A stretch of DNA of 64,000 nt from Ptychodera flava (taxonomy: Eukaryota > Hemichordata > Enteropneusta > Ptychoderidae): contig NC_091929.1 in the NCBI RefSeq assembly GCF_041260155.1, positions 47,076,244-47,140,243 on the forward strand, in the 5' to 3' direction. The stretch's first letter is position 1. Each line of letters begins with the position of its first letter. A program made the translations under genes and the position numbers. The notes beneath the pieces are model-generated. The model was not told the DNA's origin and ran no database searches. It saw only the letters and a program-made list of their open reading frames with translations. Of this stretch, positions 22,207-32,983 are shown one piece after another.

Positions 22207-22371
22207 ATGGAGCCAGTCGTGAATGAATATAAGATAAGCCAATTGGTCGATATACTTAAACTCAATTTAAATAGAGGGCTAGACACTAAGAATTACCTAT
22301 GCACCATGACTCACACAGATTTAACAGATTCTTCAGGCCAAGGATTTACTCTAGAAAATCCCTTCGGTTAA
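22207..22371 (+). CDS. Short open frame before the polymerase (54 residues)
   Basis: ATG at 22,207 opens 54 codons beginning MEPVVNEYKISQLVDILKLN and ending at 22,371. It may be a small gene or belong to the start of the polymerase gene. No family is recognised. Confidence 0.3.
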   Translation: MEPVVNEYKISQLVDILKLNLNRGLDTKNYLCTMTHTDLTDSSGQGFTLENPFG

Positions 22372-22428
22372 AAACCGAGGATAGATTTCAATGATCTTGG
22401 AGAAGAATTAATAAAGAAATGGGAGGAA

Positions 22429-23545
22429 ATGGTGCCGCCGCAGTTTATTCCAAGGAGACTTACTGTGCATTACAACATAAAAAAACGTCGCTTACGAAAA
22501 GCATTCAAAGGTGCATTTATAGAAAAAGATTTTCCCGAAGTCAAGCGAGTCGAGGACATCAAAACGCTGGTGGATATCGAAGGTATGACAGAAAAAAGAA
22601 AGATGTACCGCGTTTATACAGAAATGGAAGTCAAATTCAAAAATCCAAAAGATCAAAGTGTGCAAACTCGCACATACTATGTTAACTATGAACGTATATA
22701 CACAAAAGAGATGAGAGGATCGGAATCGGCTGTGAAAGAACAAATTATAGAACGCTACACCAAAATGCTTGATAAAGCTGAAGCTGTTCAGGGTTCTGGT
22801 CTCGTTCTCGAGGAGATACTTTATTTTAAAGTAAGACTGGTAGAAGTTCTACTTGGGGCCGGCCGCCTGATTCAACTGCCTGAATGGTTAAAAAATAAGA
22901 AATGTGTGAGCGATCTGGTTCTACCTAGCGGTGCCGAGAACTGCTTCCAGTATGCAGTCGTGGCAAGTATAAAGTTGGGCGACCCCGAGTTTTGTAAGAA
23001 GAAGGCTGGTAATACCAGAAAGCACTGGAATACGTACACTCCATTTATGACGGATTACTGTTTTGTTGGTATTCCCTTTCCTACGCCCGCTGATCTGACC
23101 GTGTTTAAGCGCTTCGAGCAGCAAAATCCGGGCACCAAACTCCAAGTATTTCAGATCTACGAAAATGATCCCGATCCGTCCGGCATAACTGTGTTGTATA
23201 GTGGCCGTAGCGGAACGGTTCTGACGGGAGATACAGCACAGATAGCGAATATTTTACTAATAGTCGGCGAAGACGGCAGCCACTTCGTACCAATTACTAA
23301 ATTAAATCGCCTTCTTAATTCTAATAAAAATCGTAAGAAAGAGCACAGACGGAAGTGTATTTGTACGGTTTGTGGAAAAGGATTTGCGTCAACAGAAGAG
23401 TTGGAAGTACATCAGGTGTATTGTGGGACAGGCACGGCTCAGCCAGTTTTTCCTAAGGAAGTGTGTCAATTCGAAGGACATCGAAGAAGGTCCCGCCCCC
23501 TACGTCGTCTATGCAGATACTGAGGCAATTATTGAGAAGGGGAGG
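22429..23545 (+). pseudogene. N-terminal part of protein-primed family B DNA polymerase, cut by gap
   Basis: A long open stretch of 364 residues ends shortly before the gap. It contains a C2H2-like finger (CTVCGKGFASTEELEVH) after a basic segment; this finger precedes the exonuclease domain in Polinton polymerases. A short YADTEA motif of the exonuclease I type appears close to the gap. The polymerase domain itself is not in the window. The gene would copy the linear element from a protein primer. This copy is partial and appears broken. Confidence 0.65.
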
Positions 23546-23645
23546 NNNNNNNNNNNNNNNNNNNNNNNNNNNNNNNNNNNNNNNNNNNNNNNNNNNNNNN
23601 NNNNNNNNNNNNNNNNNNNNNNNNNNNNNNNNNNNNNNNNNNNNN
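23546..23645. other. Assembly gap of exactly 100 N
   Basis: One hundred Ns, the conventional placeholder for a gap of unknown size. To its left is Polinton, to its right the inside of the tandem-array unit. The two sides need not be near each other in the genome. Confidence 1.
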
Positions 23646-24031
23646 CAAAGGATTGGAGAATAATGTAAATGACAGGATTTGCTCATCTATATGTATTGAA
23701 AAGCATACAGGTACAAAAGACTAGAAATTCGAAGAATGTGTATAGGTCCCACATTATTATATATTGATATCGGGTCAGCCAAGTACGACCTTGACCTTTG
23801 ACTTTTTTGCATTGGACGTTTATTAATTTTCATGATTATTTTTCTATGAATACGTTATAAAAGTTTGGCTGTCCTGGTGTTAGGGGAAGGGTAAAAAATC
23901 TACTTTCGACAAATGCAATGACATCCCGCTTGAGATTCATTCTTGTTTATGCTATATTAAACTATGTGGTGAAAAGTCTGTTTTTAAGGAAAATTATATG
24001 CCGGAGGATGACCACCGATCTCTTTCTTAAA
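23646..24031 (+). repeat. Loop module 2, first copy (cut at left by gap)
   Basis: About 386 bases of non-satellite sequence starting CAAAGGATTGGAGAATAATG and ending where TACTTACC satellite begins. It recurs at 37,257, 51,581 and 60,155, where the satellite on its left is in the opposite orientation to that on its right. No coding frame of note. Confidence 0.85.
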
Positions 24032-24588
24032 TACTTACCTGTGTACTCATTTGTACTTACCTAATAATCGAATATTTACCAAAACCATTACTTCCATACT
24101 TACCTGTATATTTACCTATACTTACCTATAATAATCTTAGACTAATACTTACCACTTGAGGTAAATTAGAGGACCGGTAAAGTAGTCTATGAGTAACATT
24201 GAGGACCACTTGTGGTAACTTAGAGGACCTGTCAATGTAAGTCTATTGGTAACATAGAGGACCACTTGAGGTAACTTAGAGGACCGGTCAATGTAAGTCT
24301 ATGAGTAACATTGAGGACCACTTGTGGTAACGTAGAGGACCAAAGAAGGTAACTTAGAGGACCAGTCAAAGTAAGTCTATGAGTAACATAGAGGACCACT
24401 TGAGGAAACTTAGAGGACCGGTCAATGTAAGTCTGTGGGTAACATAGAGGACCACGTGTGGTCCTCTATGTTACTCAATTGGTACTTGTACTCACCTTAT
24501 AATCGAATACTTACCAAAACCAATGCTTCCATCCTTACCTGTATATTTACCTGTACTTACCTATAATAAACTCTGACTTATACTTACC
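24032..24588 (+). repeat. Minisatellite (TACTTACC block plus 56-bp units)
   Basis: First a block of TACTTACCTGTATATTTACC-type words, then 56-bp units made of three boxes: GGTAACATAGAGGACCACTT, GGTAACTTAGAGGACC and GGTAAGTCTATG. Near 24,450-24,485 it forms a palindrome (16-bp arms GTAACATAGAGGACCA, loop CGTG). At 24,141-24,164 the string ACTAATACTTACCACTTGAG is an unoccupied version of the site used by the YR elements. Confidence 0.9.
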
Positions 24589-24865
24589 GTAAAGAATTTG
24601 TATGTTTGCAAACATGCACGTCACATCATAATCTTGAGCCTTCTTACTATTTATAGTTGTAATCTTTTCCTTTCTCGGTGATCATTGTGCATGTGTCAAC
24701 AGATGCCCTTTAGAAGCTCTAACTGTTTAATTGATTAGTAGCTTAAAAAGGACACCTATTGGGCAGCACAAACTTTATTCTGCGCCCCTTTTTTTCAACT
24801 GAACTAAATTTCACTAAACTTGACTAAACTTAACTAAAGTACAAGAAAAGTTTCCAATTCTCTCC

Positions 24866-27800
24866 TTATTCCTTCTTCTGCATATTTTTTATTGTTGTTC
24901 GGATTCTGTCAACAATCTGTTTCCTTGAGAATCCCTTTAAGTATTCAGCGAGACTTTTGTTCTCTTCTAGTTTCCTGTCCACATCGGAGGCAAATATTTT
25001 TCCGGTGCTGATTTCCTGCTTGAAGGCGTCGTCGATTTTCTGCCTTTGATCAAGTGAAAAGGTTCTGCGACGATGAGTTTTTGACTGTGTGATCAAAACA
25101 TTGAAAATGATGTTATTTTCCGGGTATTGTTGCATTTTATGGAAGAAATAGTTTGTAATCTAAAAACTATACTTACCTGACTTCCTTGACTAGCCTGACT
25201 GCCACTAAACAATTCCGGCTCCAGCTCCCGGGCATCTCCTATCTGTGGTTGTTCCGCATGATCGTCGCCTTTTTCATCAGGATCGTTGAAGACATCCTGA
25301 ATCATCTTTTCTTCCTCGGCCGTTAAATATCTCCGACGATGTTTTTTGGCCTGTGTGATAAAATCATTCAAAATTGTTATATTTCTGGTACTGTAATAGC
25401 TGTGTTTTATGGAAAAAATACATGTCACAATATATAATAAACTTACCTGGCTTGCCTGGATTATCTCCCTGTCCTTTGACTGCTGTTCGTCAGTTTCCTG
25501 GCTTTCTCCCTGCTGTTCAATCGATGTCATTTCCTGTGTATCGTCAACTTCCTGGCCTCCTTCTTCCATCAATGTCTTGTCCTGCTCCTGGCCATCTTGC
25601 TGACTTTCTTCTTGCTCTTCAATCAATGTCTTCTCCTTCTCCTCACCATCTTCCTGGCCTTCGTCTTGCTCTTCTATCAATGTCTTTTTCTGCTCCTCAC
25701 CATCTTCCGGGCCTTTTTCTTGCTCCTCGATCAATATCTTTTCCTGCAACTCATCGTCTTCATGGCTTTTCGACTTCTGTGCTACTATTTCTGTTTCCTC
25801 CTCCTCTTCCGACTCATTAGGGTCGACATACGGTCGGATAACGAAATGTGGGCTACGTTCATGTACTATACTCGGTGGTATAATACTACTATCTACCGTG
25901 CTTAACGAATCCATTGCTACCTCTTTCTCTGAAGTGACTGTAGCTGTTGTTGTTTTTGTTTGTTTCAGCTTCTTCTTTGCCACGAGTTCGGTGCGTAATT
26001 GTTTTGTTGCTGTAGCTATGGTGGTTGATTCTCGCACACCCTTTGTCAAGGCATAAAATGCCTCCTGGGTTCTGCTACTGTGGGACATGTGCGAGGCGAG
26101 AGACCTGGCTAAATCAGGCCTGTTGGTCAGCACGTCAGTAACTGTAGACTTGCGCACTATAGTTGTTGTCAAGTTCTTGTCACTCACACCAGCACAGTGC
26201 CAGGCAGCCGCCAACACTTTTGCAAAGGTGCTTGAGTTGTGACTCGTACCATCATAGAAGCGAAAGAGGGGGCTGTTTGGATTATTACCCCCTGGTGTTC
26301 GGGACAGCACCTTCTCCACAAAAATCTTCATCTGTTTATGAAGTGTCATGGTAAATACGATTCTGGCAGGGCCAGATGTACCTGCAGTCTTATGTTTTGA
26401 TATTGTTATGACAAAATTGTCTTCCATTCTGTATGCCCTTAGAAAGTCTTGCACTCGCATGTTGACATACACTCCGGACCTCTGAGCATTGTCCAGCACC
26501 AGTTGAACCATTAGATGGCCAGATATAATGCCAAATTGTGCTCTTGGTATGGCTGCAATGGTTACTTCGGTACTGTATTGTAACAATAGCTTGTTGGCAT
26601 GAGTTGCCATGCTGCAAGTTTCGTATTTTAAGAACTCCTCAGGAGTCAGCAACATGTCTTGCTGCTGCTCCTGAAATACAGCAATCCTTTGCCCTACAGC
26701 CTTTTTCAAGCTTTGGGCCCATGTTTTGCATTGGTCCTTCATGGAGGAGCAGTTTTTCAGAATGTTCATATGTTCGGTTTCTAGAAACTGATAAAACATT
26801 TTTAGCGAGTATAGATACGACCGTAGGGTCGATGCCTCGAGCTCTTTCGCTCCATCTTCAAATACTGCCTTATTTTGGCCCTGTTATCTAAATTCTTAAT
26901 CCCTCCAACATGCTTCATAATAGCAGTAGCTTGTTGCATGTGTTGACGGGCATTCTTTCAGACTTTCTGCCCCCGTCCATGCCCATCAGCCACTTCAGAA
27001 AGGAGCCTTTTATTTTTTTATCTATGGAAGACAGCTGACTACCCCCAACTCTGTCTGTCACCCCTCCATTTCTTTCATCTATCACTCCAGCAGTGACGTC
27101 CTCTTCCCCATCCCTCTGTTCTTCTTGTCTCTCTCGATTTTCTCTCTCTCCTCCACCTCTCACTGCCTCTTCCCTGTCAATCTCCTCCTGGTGTCTCTCT
27201 CTGTCCCCTCTTTCTTCTCCACCTCTCACCGCCTCTTCCCTGTCAATCTCCTCCTGGTGTCTCTCTCTATTCCCCCTCTCTCCTTCACCTCTCACCGCCT
27301 CTTCACTGTCAATCTGCTCCTGATGTCTCTCTCTATTTTCTCTTTCTCCTTCGCCTCTCACTTCCCTCCCCTGTCCATCTCTAAATTTTCATCTCTCTCT
27401 CTGGCCTGGCGAATGAGGATCGACTGCCGTCTGGCCTCGCGGTGAGCTTTATTAAGAATCAAGCTGTATCTTGGGCTTGACGAATCAAGCCCGTGGACAT
27501 CTTTCATATGGTGGTCCAGCCGCTTGACTCTGGCCATGCAATAGTCCATGGGACAATCCTTGTATAATCGGCCAGAGCGAGAGGCAAGATCAAGAGACCT
27601 ATTATGGGCAACAATCTTCTTTTTATGGTATTGCTTAAGTTTTGATTTTGCTTGATTCTCTGAAAGGTTATGCCACTGAATATAATGGCGTTTTAAGTTA
27701 AAGATTTCAAAATTGCATTCAGGGCAGGTCATCTTTATTCTCTTGGTGGCTGCTTTCGTTTTCTGTCTCTTACCAGCACTTGATGTAGAGGATGCTGGCG

Positions 27801-29061
27801 ACCTTTCACCCAGAGCTTTGTGAAGGCTAGCCTTCTTAGGTTTCTTTGCTGCAACTACCTCTCGAGCACTTCCACTAGAAGTGACTCCAGAGCCAGAAAG
27901 GGCGGTAGATTTTGATTGACCTAGCTCTGACCTCTCACCTAGTGAGAGGTCAGCACCCTTTCCATGCCTTCTTTTAATGCCCGATGGAGTGCCGATTGTG
28001 TCTCTGCTCTCGAGAGTGGTGCCAGCGTTAGAAATGTCAGAACTCTGCATAAGAGATGAAGGTGACCTTTCACCCGGAGCTTGGTGAAGGCTAGGCTTCT
28101 TATGTATCTTTGCTACAACTCCCTCTCGAGCACTTCCACTGGAAGTGGCTCCAGAGCAAGAAAGGGTGGTAGATTTTGATTGGCCTGGCTCTGACCTCTC
28201 ACCTAGTGAGAGGTCAGCACCCTCTCCATGCCTTCTGTTATTGCCCGATGTAGTGCCGATTGTGTCTCTGCTCTCGAGAGTGGTGCCAGCGTTAGAAATG
28301 TCAGAACTCGGCATAAGAGATGAAGGTGACCTTTCACCCGGAGCTTGGTGAAGGCTAGGCTTCTTATGTATCTTTGCTACAACTCCCTCTCGAGCACTTC
28401 CACTGGAAGTGGCTCCAGAGCAAGAAAGGGTGGTAGATTTTGATTGGCCTGGCTCTGACCTTTCACCTAGTGAGAGGTCAGCACCCTCTCCATGCCTTCT
28501 GTTATTACCCGATGGAGTGCTGATTGTGTCTCTGCCCTCGTGAGTGCTGCCGGCATTAGAAATGTCAGCACTCTGCTTAAAAGATGAAGGTGACCTTTCA
28601 CCCTGAGCTTGGTGAAGGCTAGCCTTCTTACGTATCTTTGCTACAACTCCCTCTCGAGCACTTCCACTGGAAGTGGCTCCAGAGCAAGAAAGGGTGGAAG
28701 ATTTTGATTGGCCTGGCTCTGACCTCTCACCTAGTGAGAGGTCACCACCCTTTTCATGCCTTCTGTTACTGCCCGATGGAGTGCCGATTGTGTCTCTGCC
28801 CTCGAGAGTGCTGCTGGCGTTAGAAATGGCAGCACTCGGCATAGAAGATGAAGGTGAACTTTCATCCATATCAACGTTTTTGTCCTTTTTATAGAAGAAA
28901 CCGAATCCTGGCTCACACTCACTGTCGGAGTAGTCAGACGAACTCTCTACCTCTGAAGGCAGGAAGTCTGAATCTTCAATGGAATCATTGTAGCTGCCAC
29001 TTAATGACTCACTTTCCTGTGTTTGAAAGAGGTCGGGCCAGCTCTCTTCACTGGAAGACAT
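24866..29061 (-). pseudogene. YR transposase gene, copy A (recombinase core present, frame disturbed)
   Basis: Three exons: 29,061-25,447, 25,350-25,177 and 25,084-24,866, with clean GTAAGT donors and CACACAG acceptors, both introns in phase 0 and 92-96 bp long. Order: acidic Ser-rich start MSSSEESWPDLFQ; four 88-residue repeats; fingers C-x2-C-x9-H-x4-H (CPECNFEIFNLKRHYIQWH) and C-x4-C; R/E-rich repeats of about 23 residues; core-binding helices; YR domain; acidic repeats; C-terminal basic module. YR landmarks are R in NAQRSGVYVN, K in HKTAG, R in TTIVRKS (first His of HxxR replaced), H in ASHMSHS and Y in EAFYAL. Relative to copy C, single-base losses near 27,370, 26,955 and 26,868, all in short homopolymers, break the frame. 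Poly(A) signal AATAAA (minus) at 24,774-24,779. Confidence 0.8.
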
Positions 29062-29164
29062 TAGAAGTGTATCTAGAAGTGCAGAGTTTTAATGTCAGAA
29101 AATAGAAAGTACACTCTCAAGCAAACTGTCATAGGTTTTGGTGTACAACCACCATTTTGCTAGC

Positions 29165-29199
29165 AAGATGGCGGCTTGAAAACGAGCCTATATATAAAA
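29165..29199 (-). promoter_or_regulatory. YR promoter, copy A: TATA box and YY1-type motif
   Basis: Read on the minus strand, TTTTATATATAGG (TATA, about 29,189-29,199) is followed about 14 bases later by GCCGCCATCTTGC, the reverse of AAGATGGCGGC, a perfect YY1 core, at 29,165-29,175. The start codon is about 130 bases downstream. Conserved at 35,619 (B), 43,045 (C), 50,006 (D) and 56,970 (E). Confidence 0.6.
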
Positions 29200-29423
29200 G
29201 GCGATATTAGAACTCTTCCTACAGTTTTGTCTTTCTTCTCTTACCCAGGATTCATTTGCATCTGTATGAGCCTTTTTTGATACGATACGATATGATGTAC
29301 GATATTTTGCAGGTCACAGTAATAAATCTACATTAATTTACATCTTTTGCAAAGTCTAACTTTAAAATTGCTCTTAGAATTAATATATCTATGGCTTTTG
29401 GCGTTTTTGCATATCGTTATTTT

Positions 29424-32400
29424 ACCACTTGAGGTAACTTAGAGGACCGGTCAATGTAAGTCTATGAGTAACATATAGGACCACTTAAGGTAACTCAAAG
29501 GACCAGTCAATGTAAGTCTATGGGTAACATATAGGACCACTTAAGGTAACTCAAGGACCAGTCAAGGTAAGTCTATGGGTAACATAGAGGACCACTTAAG
29601 GTAACCCAGAGGACCTGTCAAGGTAAGTCTATGGGTAACATAGAGGACCACTTAAGGTAACCCAGAGGACCTGTCAAGGTAAGTCTATGGGTAACATAGA
29701 GGACCACTTAAGGTAACTCAGAGGACCAGTCAAGGTAAGTCTATGGTAACATAGAGGATCACTTAAGGTAACTTAGAGGACCAGTCAAGGTAAGTCTATG
29801 GGTAACATATAGGACCACTTAAGGAAACTAAAGGACCAATCAAATTAAGTCTATATGTAACAGAGCACTTTGTCGTCACTAACCCCTAACTTTGCTTTGA
29901 ACCACACGTTTGGCTCTATAGGTTCTAAGGGATTGAAACAAAAGATTCACTTAATTTGTATATAAACCTTAACATGTCACCTTAATGTTCAAACCTGCAC
30001 TTCCATATTTACCTGTATAATACTTGTACTTACCTAACAATCGAATACTTACCAAAACCATTACTTCAATACTTACCTGTATATTTACCTATACTTACCT
30101 ATAGTAATCTTACACTAATACTGACCACTTCAGGTAAATTAGACTAACGGTCAATGTAAGTCTGTGGGTAACATAGAGGACCACTTAAGGTAACTTAGAG
30201 GACCGGTAAATGTAATTCTATGGGTAACATATAGGACCACTTAAGGTAACTCAAAGGACCAGTCAATGTAAGTCTATGGGTAACATATAGGACCACTTAA
30301 GGTAACTCAAAGGACCAGTCAATGTAAGTCTATGGGTAACATAGAGGACCACTTAAGGTAACTTAGAGGACCAGTCAAGGTAAGTCTATGGGTAACATAT
30401 AGGACCACTTAAGGTACTCAAAGGACCAGTCAAGGTAAGTCTATGGGTAACATAGAGGACCACTTAAGGTAACCCAGAGGACCTGTCAAGGTAAGTCTAT
30501 GGGTAACATAGAGGACCACTTAAGGTAACCCAGAGGACCTGTCAAGGTAAGTCTATGGGTAACATAGAGGACCACTTAAGGTAACTCAGAGGACCAGTCA
30601 AGGTAAGTCTATGGGTAACATAGAGGATCACTTAAGGTAACTCAGAGGACCAATCAAGGTAAGTCTATGGATAAATATAGGACCACTTAAGGAAACTAAG
30701 AGGACCAATCAAATTAAGTCTATATGTAACAGAGATGACCATTGAGGTAACTTAGAGGACCGGTCAATATAAGTCTATGAGTACAGAGAGGACACTTTTC
30801 GGTCCTCTACGTTAAAAACTAATAATCTACGTTAATTCCAAAGTAGGTGCTCAATATTACCCCTATGTAAGTCGTCCCTAACCCTAAACTTTGCTTTAAA
30901 CCACTTTTTGCTCCATAGGTTATCAGGGGATCAAAACTAAAGAATCACTTAATTTGCATATTAACCTTAACCTGTCACCTTAATTATCAAACATCTACTT
31001 CCATACTTACCTGTATACTTACTTGTACTTTCCTAATAATGGAATAGTTACCAAAACCATTGGTTCCTTACTTATTTGTATATTTACCTATTCTTACCTA
31101 TAATAATCTTACACTAATACTTACCACTTGAGGTAAATTAGAGGACCGGTCAAAGTAAGTCTAAGGGTAACATAGAGGCCCACTTAAGGTAACTTAGAGG
31201 ACCGGTCAATGTAAGACTGTGGGTAACATAGAAGACCACTTGAGGTAACTTAGGGGACCGGTCAAGTAAGTCTGTTGGTAACATAGAGGACCACATGATG
31301 TAAATTAGAGGACCAGTCAATGTAAATCTATGGGTAACATAGAGGATCACTTAAGGTAACTTAGAGGACCAGTCAATGTAAATCTATGGGTAACAAGAGG
31401 ACCCTTGAGGTAACTTAGAGGACGGTCAATGTAAGTCTATGAGTAACAATGAGGACCATTGCGGTCCTCTACGTTAAAAACTGGCCCTCTACGTTAAGTC
31501 CAAAGTAGGTGCTCTATGTTACCCCTATGTAAGTCGTCGCTAACCCTAAACTTTGCTTTAAATCAATTTTTTGCTCCATAGTTTGTCAGAGGATCAAAAC
31601 TAAAGAATCACTTCATTTGCATATTAATCTTAACCTGTCACCTTAATGTTCAAACCTCTACTTCCATATTTACCTGTATAATACTTGTACTAACCTAATA
31701 ATCGAACACTTACCAAAACTATTACTTCAATACTTACCTGTATATTTACCTATACTTACCTATAGTAATCTTAGACTAATACTTACCACTTGAGGTAACT
31801 TAGAGGACCAGTCAATGTAAGTCTATGAGTAACATAGAGGATCACTCAAGGTAACTTAGAGGACCAGTCAAAGTAAGTCTGTTGGTAACATAGAGGACCA
31901 CTTAAGGAAACTTAGAGGACCAAATCAAAGTAAGTCTATGGGTAACAGAGACGACCATTTGAGGTAACTTAGAGGACCGGTCAATGTAGGTCTATGAGTA
32001 ACAGAGGGGACCATTAGCGGTCCTCTACGTTAAAAACTGGTCCTCTACGTTAAGTTCAAAGTAGGTGCTCTATGTTACCCCTATGTAAGTTGTCCCTAAC
32101 CGCAAACTTTGCTTTAAAACACTTTTTTGCTCCATAGGTTATCAGGGGATCAAAACTAAAGAATCACTTAATTTGCATATCAACTTTAATCTGTCAGCTT
32201 AATTATCAATCATCTACTTCCATACTTACCTGTATACTTACTTGTACTAACCTAATCATCGAATACTTACCAAAATCATTGGTTCCTTACTTATCTGTAT
32301 ATTTACCTATTCTTACCTATAACAATCTTACACTAATACTTACCACTTAAGGTAAATTTGAGGACCGATCAATGTAAGTCTATGGGTAACATAGAGGACC

Positions 32401-32702
32401 ACTTGAGGTAACTTAGAGGACCAGTCAAGGTAAGTCAATGGGTAACATAGAGGACCACTTGAGGTTACTTAGAGGACCAGTCAATGTAAATTTATAGGTG
32501 GCATAGAGATTCAGTTGAGGTAACCTAGAGGACCGGTCAATGTAAGTTTGTTTGTAACATAGAGGACCACTTACGGTAATCTATGTTATTCAAATGGTAC
32601 TTTTACTCACCTAATAATCGAATACTTACCAAAACCAATACTTCCATAGTTAACTTTATATTTACCTGTACTTACCTATAAAATCTTAGACTAATACTTA
32701 CC
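29424..32702 (+). repeat. Minisatellite with higher-order repeat of about 560-660 bp
   Basis: Runs of 56-bp units (GGTAACATAGAGGACCACTT, GGTAACTTAGAGGACC and GGTAAGTCTATG boxes) alternate with a longer module holding CTAACCCTAAACTTTGCTTT, TTTTTGCTCCATAG, AATTTGCATATTAACCTTAA and a TACTTACC block. The module recurs at about 29,890 (diverged), 30,900, 31,560 and 32,120. No genes. Confidence 0.9.
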
Positions 32703-32983
32703 TTTAAGAATTTGTATGTTTGCAAACATGCACGTCAGATCTTAATCTTGAGCCTTCTTACTACTATATAGTTGTTGAATCTTTTCCTTTCTCGATGATT
32801 ATTGTGCATGTGTCAACAGATGCCCTTTAGAAACTCTAACTGTTTAAATAATTAGTAGTTTAAAAAGGACACCTATTGGGCAGCACAAACTTTATTCTGC
32901 ACCCCTTTTTTTTCAACTGAACTAAATTTCACTAAACTTGACTAAACTTTACTTAAATACATGAAAATTTTCCGATTATCTCC

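Larger units (their letters stand above)
11040..23545. mobile_element. Polinton/Maverick-like element, chromodomain-integrase type, partial
   Basis: A block of virus-like genes: packaging ATPase, retroviral-type integrase with chromodomain, penton-like jelly-roll protein, small membrane proteins, a capsid-region remnant and the start of a protein-primed type B polymerase. This set defines Polintons/adintovirus-like elements. The left end is set by loss of recognisable element genes; terminal repeats cannot be shown because the right part is cut by the assembly gap. The element is broken, with roughly half a dozen breaks, but ATPase, integrase and several other genes are still long and open, so insertion was probably fairly recent. 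About 2 kb of dispersed repeats has inserted into it (18.8-20.7 kb). Confidence 0.88.
24589..29423 (-). mobile_element. Crypton-like tyrosine-recombinase element, copy A (4.8 kb)
   Basis: One minus-strand gene with its promoter at the right end. The left flank ends ATACTTACC and the right terminus CGTTATTTTACC runs into ACTTGAGG, so TTACC occurs on both sides and one copy plus the outer flanks rebuilds the empty satellite site. There are no terminal inverted repeats and no reverse transcriptase, as in Cryptons (DNA transposons using a tyrosine recombinase). Copy A retains the recombinase core. The 88-residue repeat is present four times. Confidence 0.75.

Noticed and set aside
25374-25905. 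Plus-strand open frames rich in Leu/Ser/Pro opposite the YR genes (also at 27.1, 33.5, 39.0, 47.4 and 54.4 kb)
   Set aside because: They are mirror readings of the acidic and R/E-rich repeats of the minus-strand gene. The minus strand has splice sites, domains and a promoter; the plus strand has none.
24589-29423. YR element as a DIRS or Ngaro retroelement
   Set aside because: No reverse transcriptase, RNase H or split repeats; the only enzyme is the tyrosine recombinase.
30880-30900. CTAACCCTAAAC as telomeric repeat
   Set aside because: Only one or two CCCTAA words occur per higher-order unit, never a tandem run.
29424-32702. Regular 56-bp repeats resembling a CRISPR array
   Set aside because: The sequence between repeat boxes is itself repeated, not unique spacers, the context is eukaryotic, and no cas genes are present.
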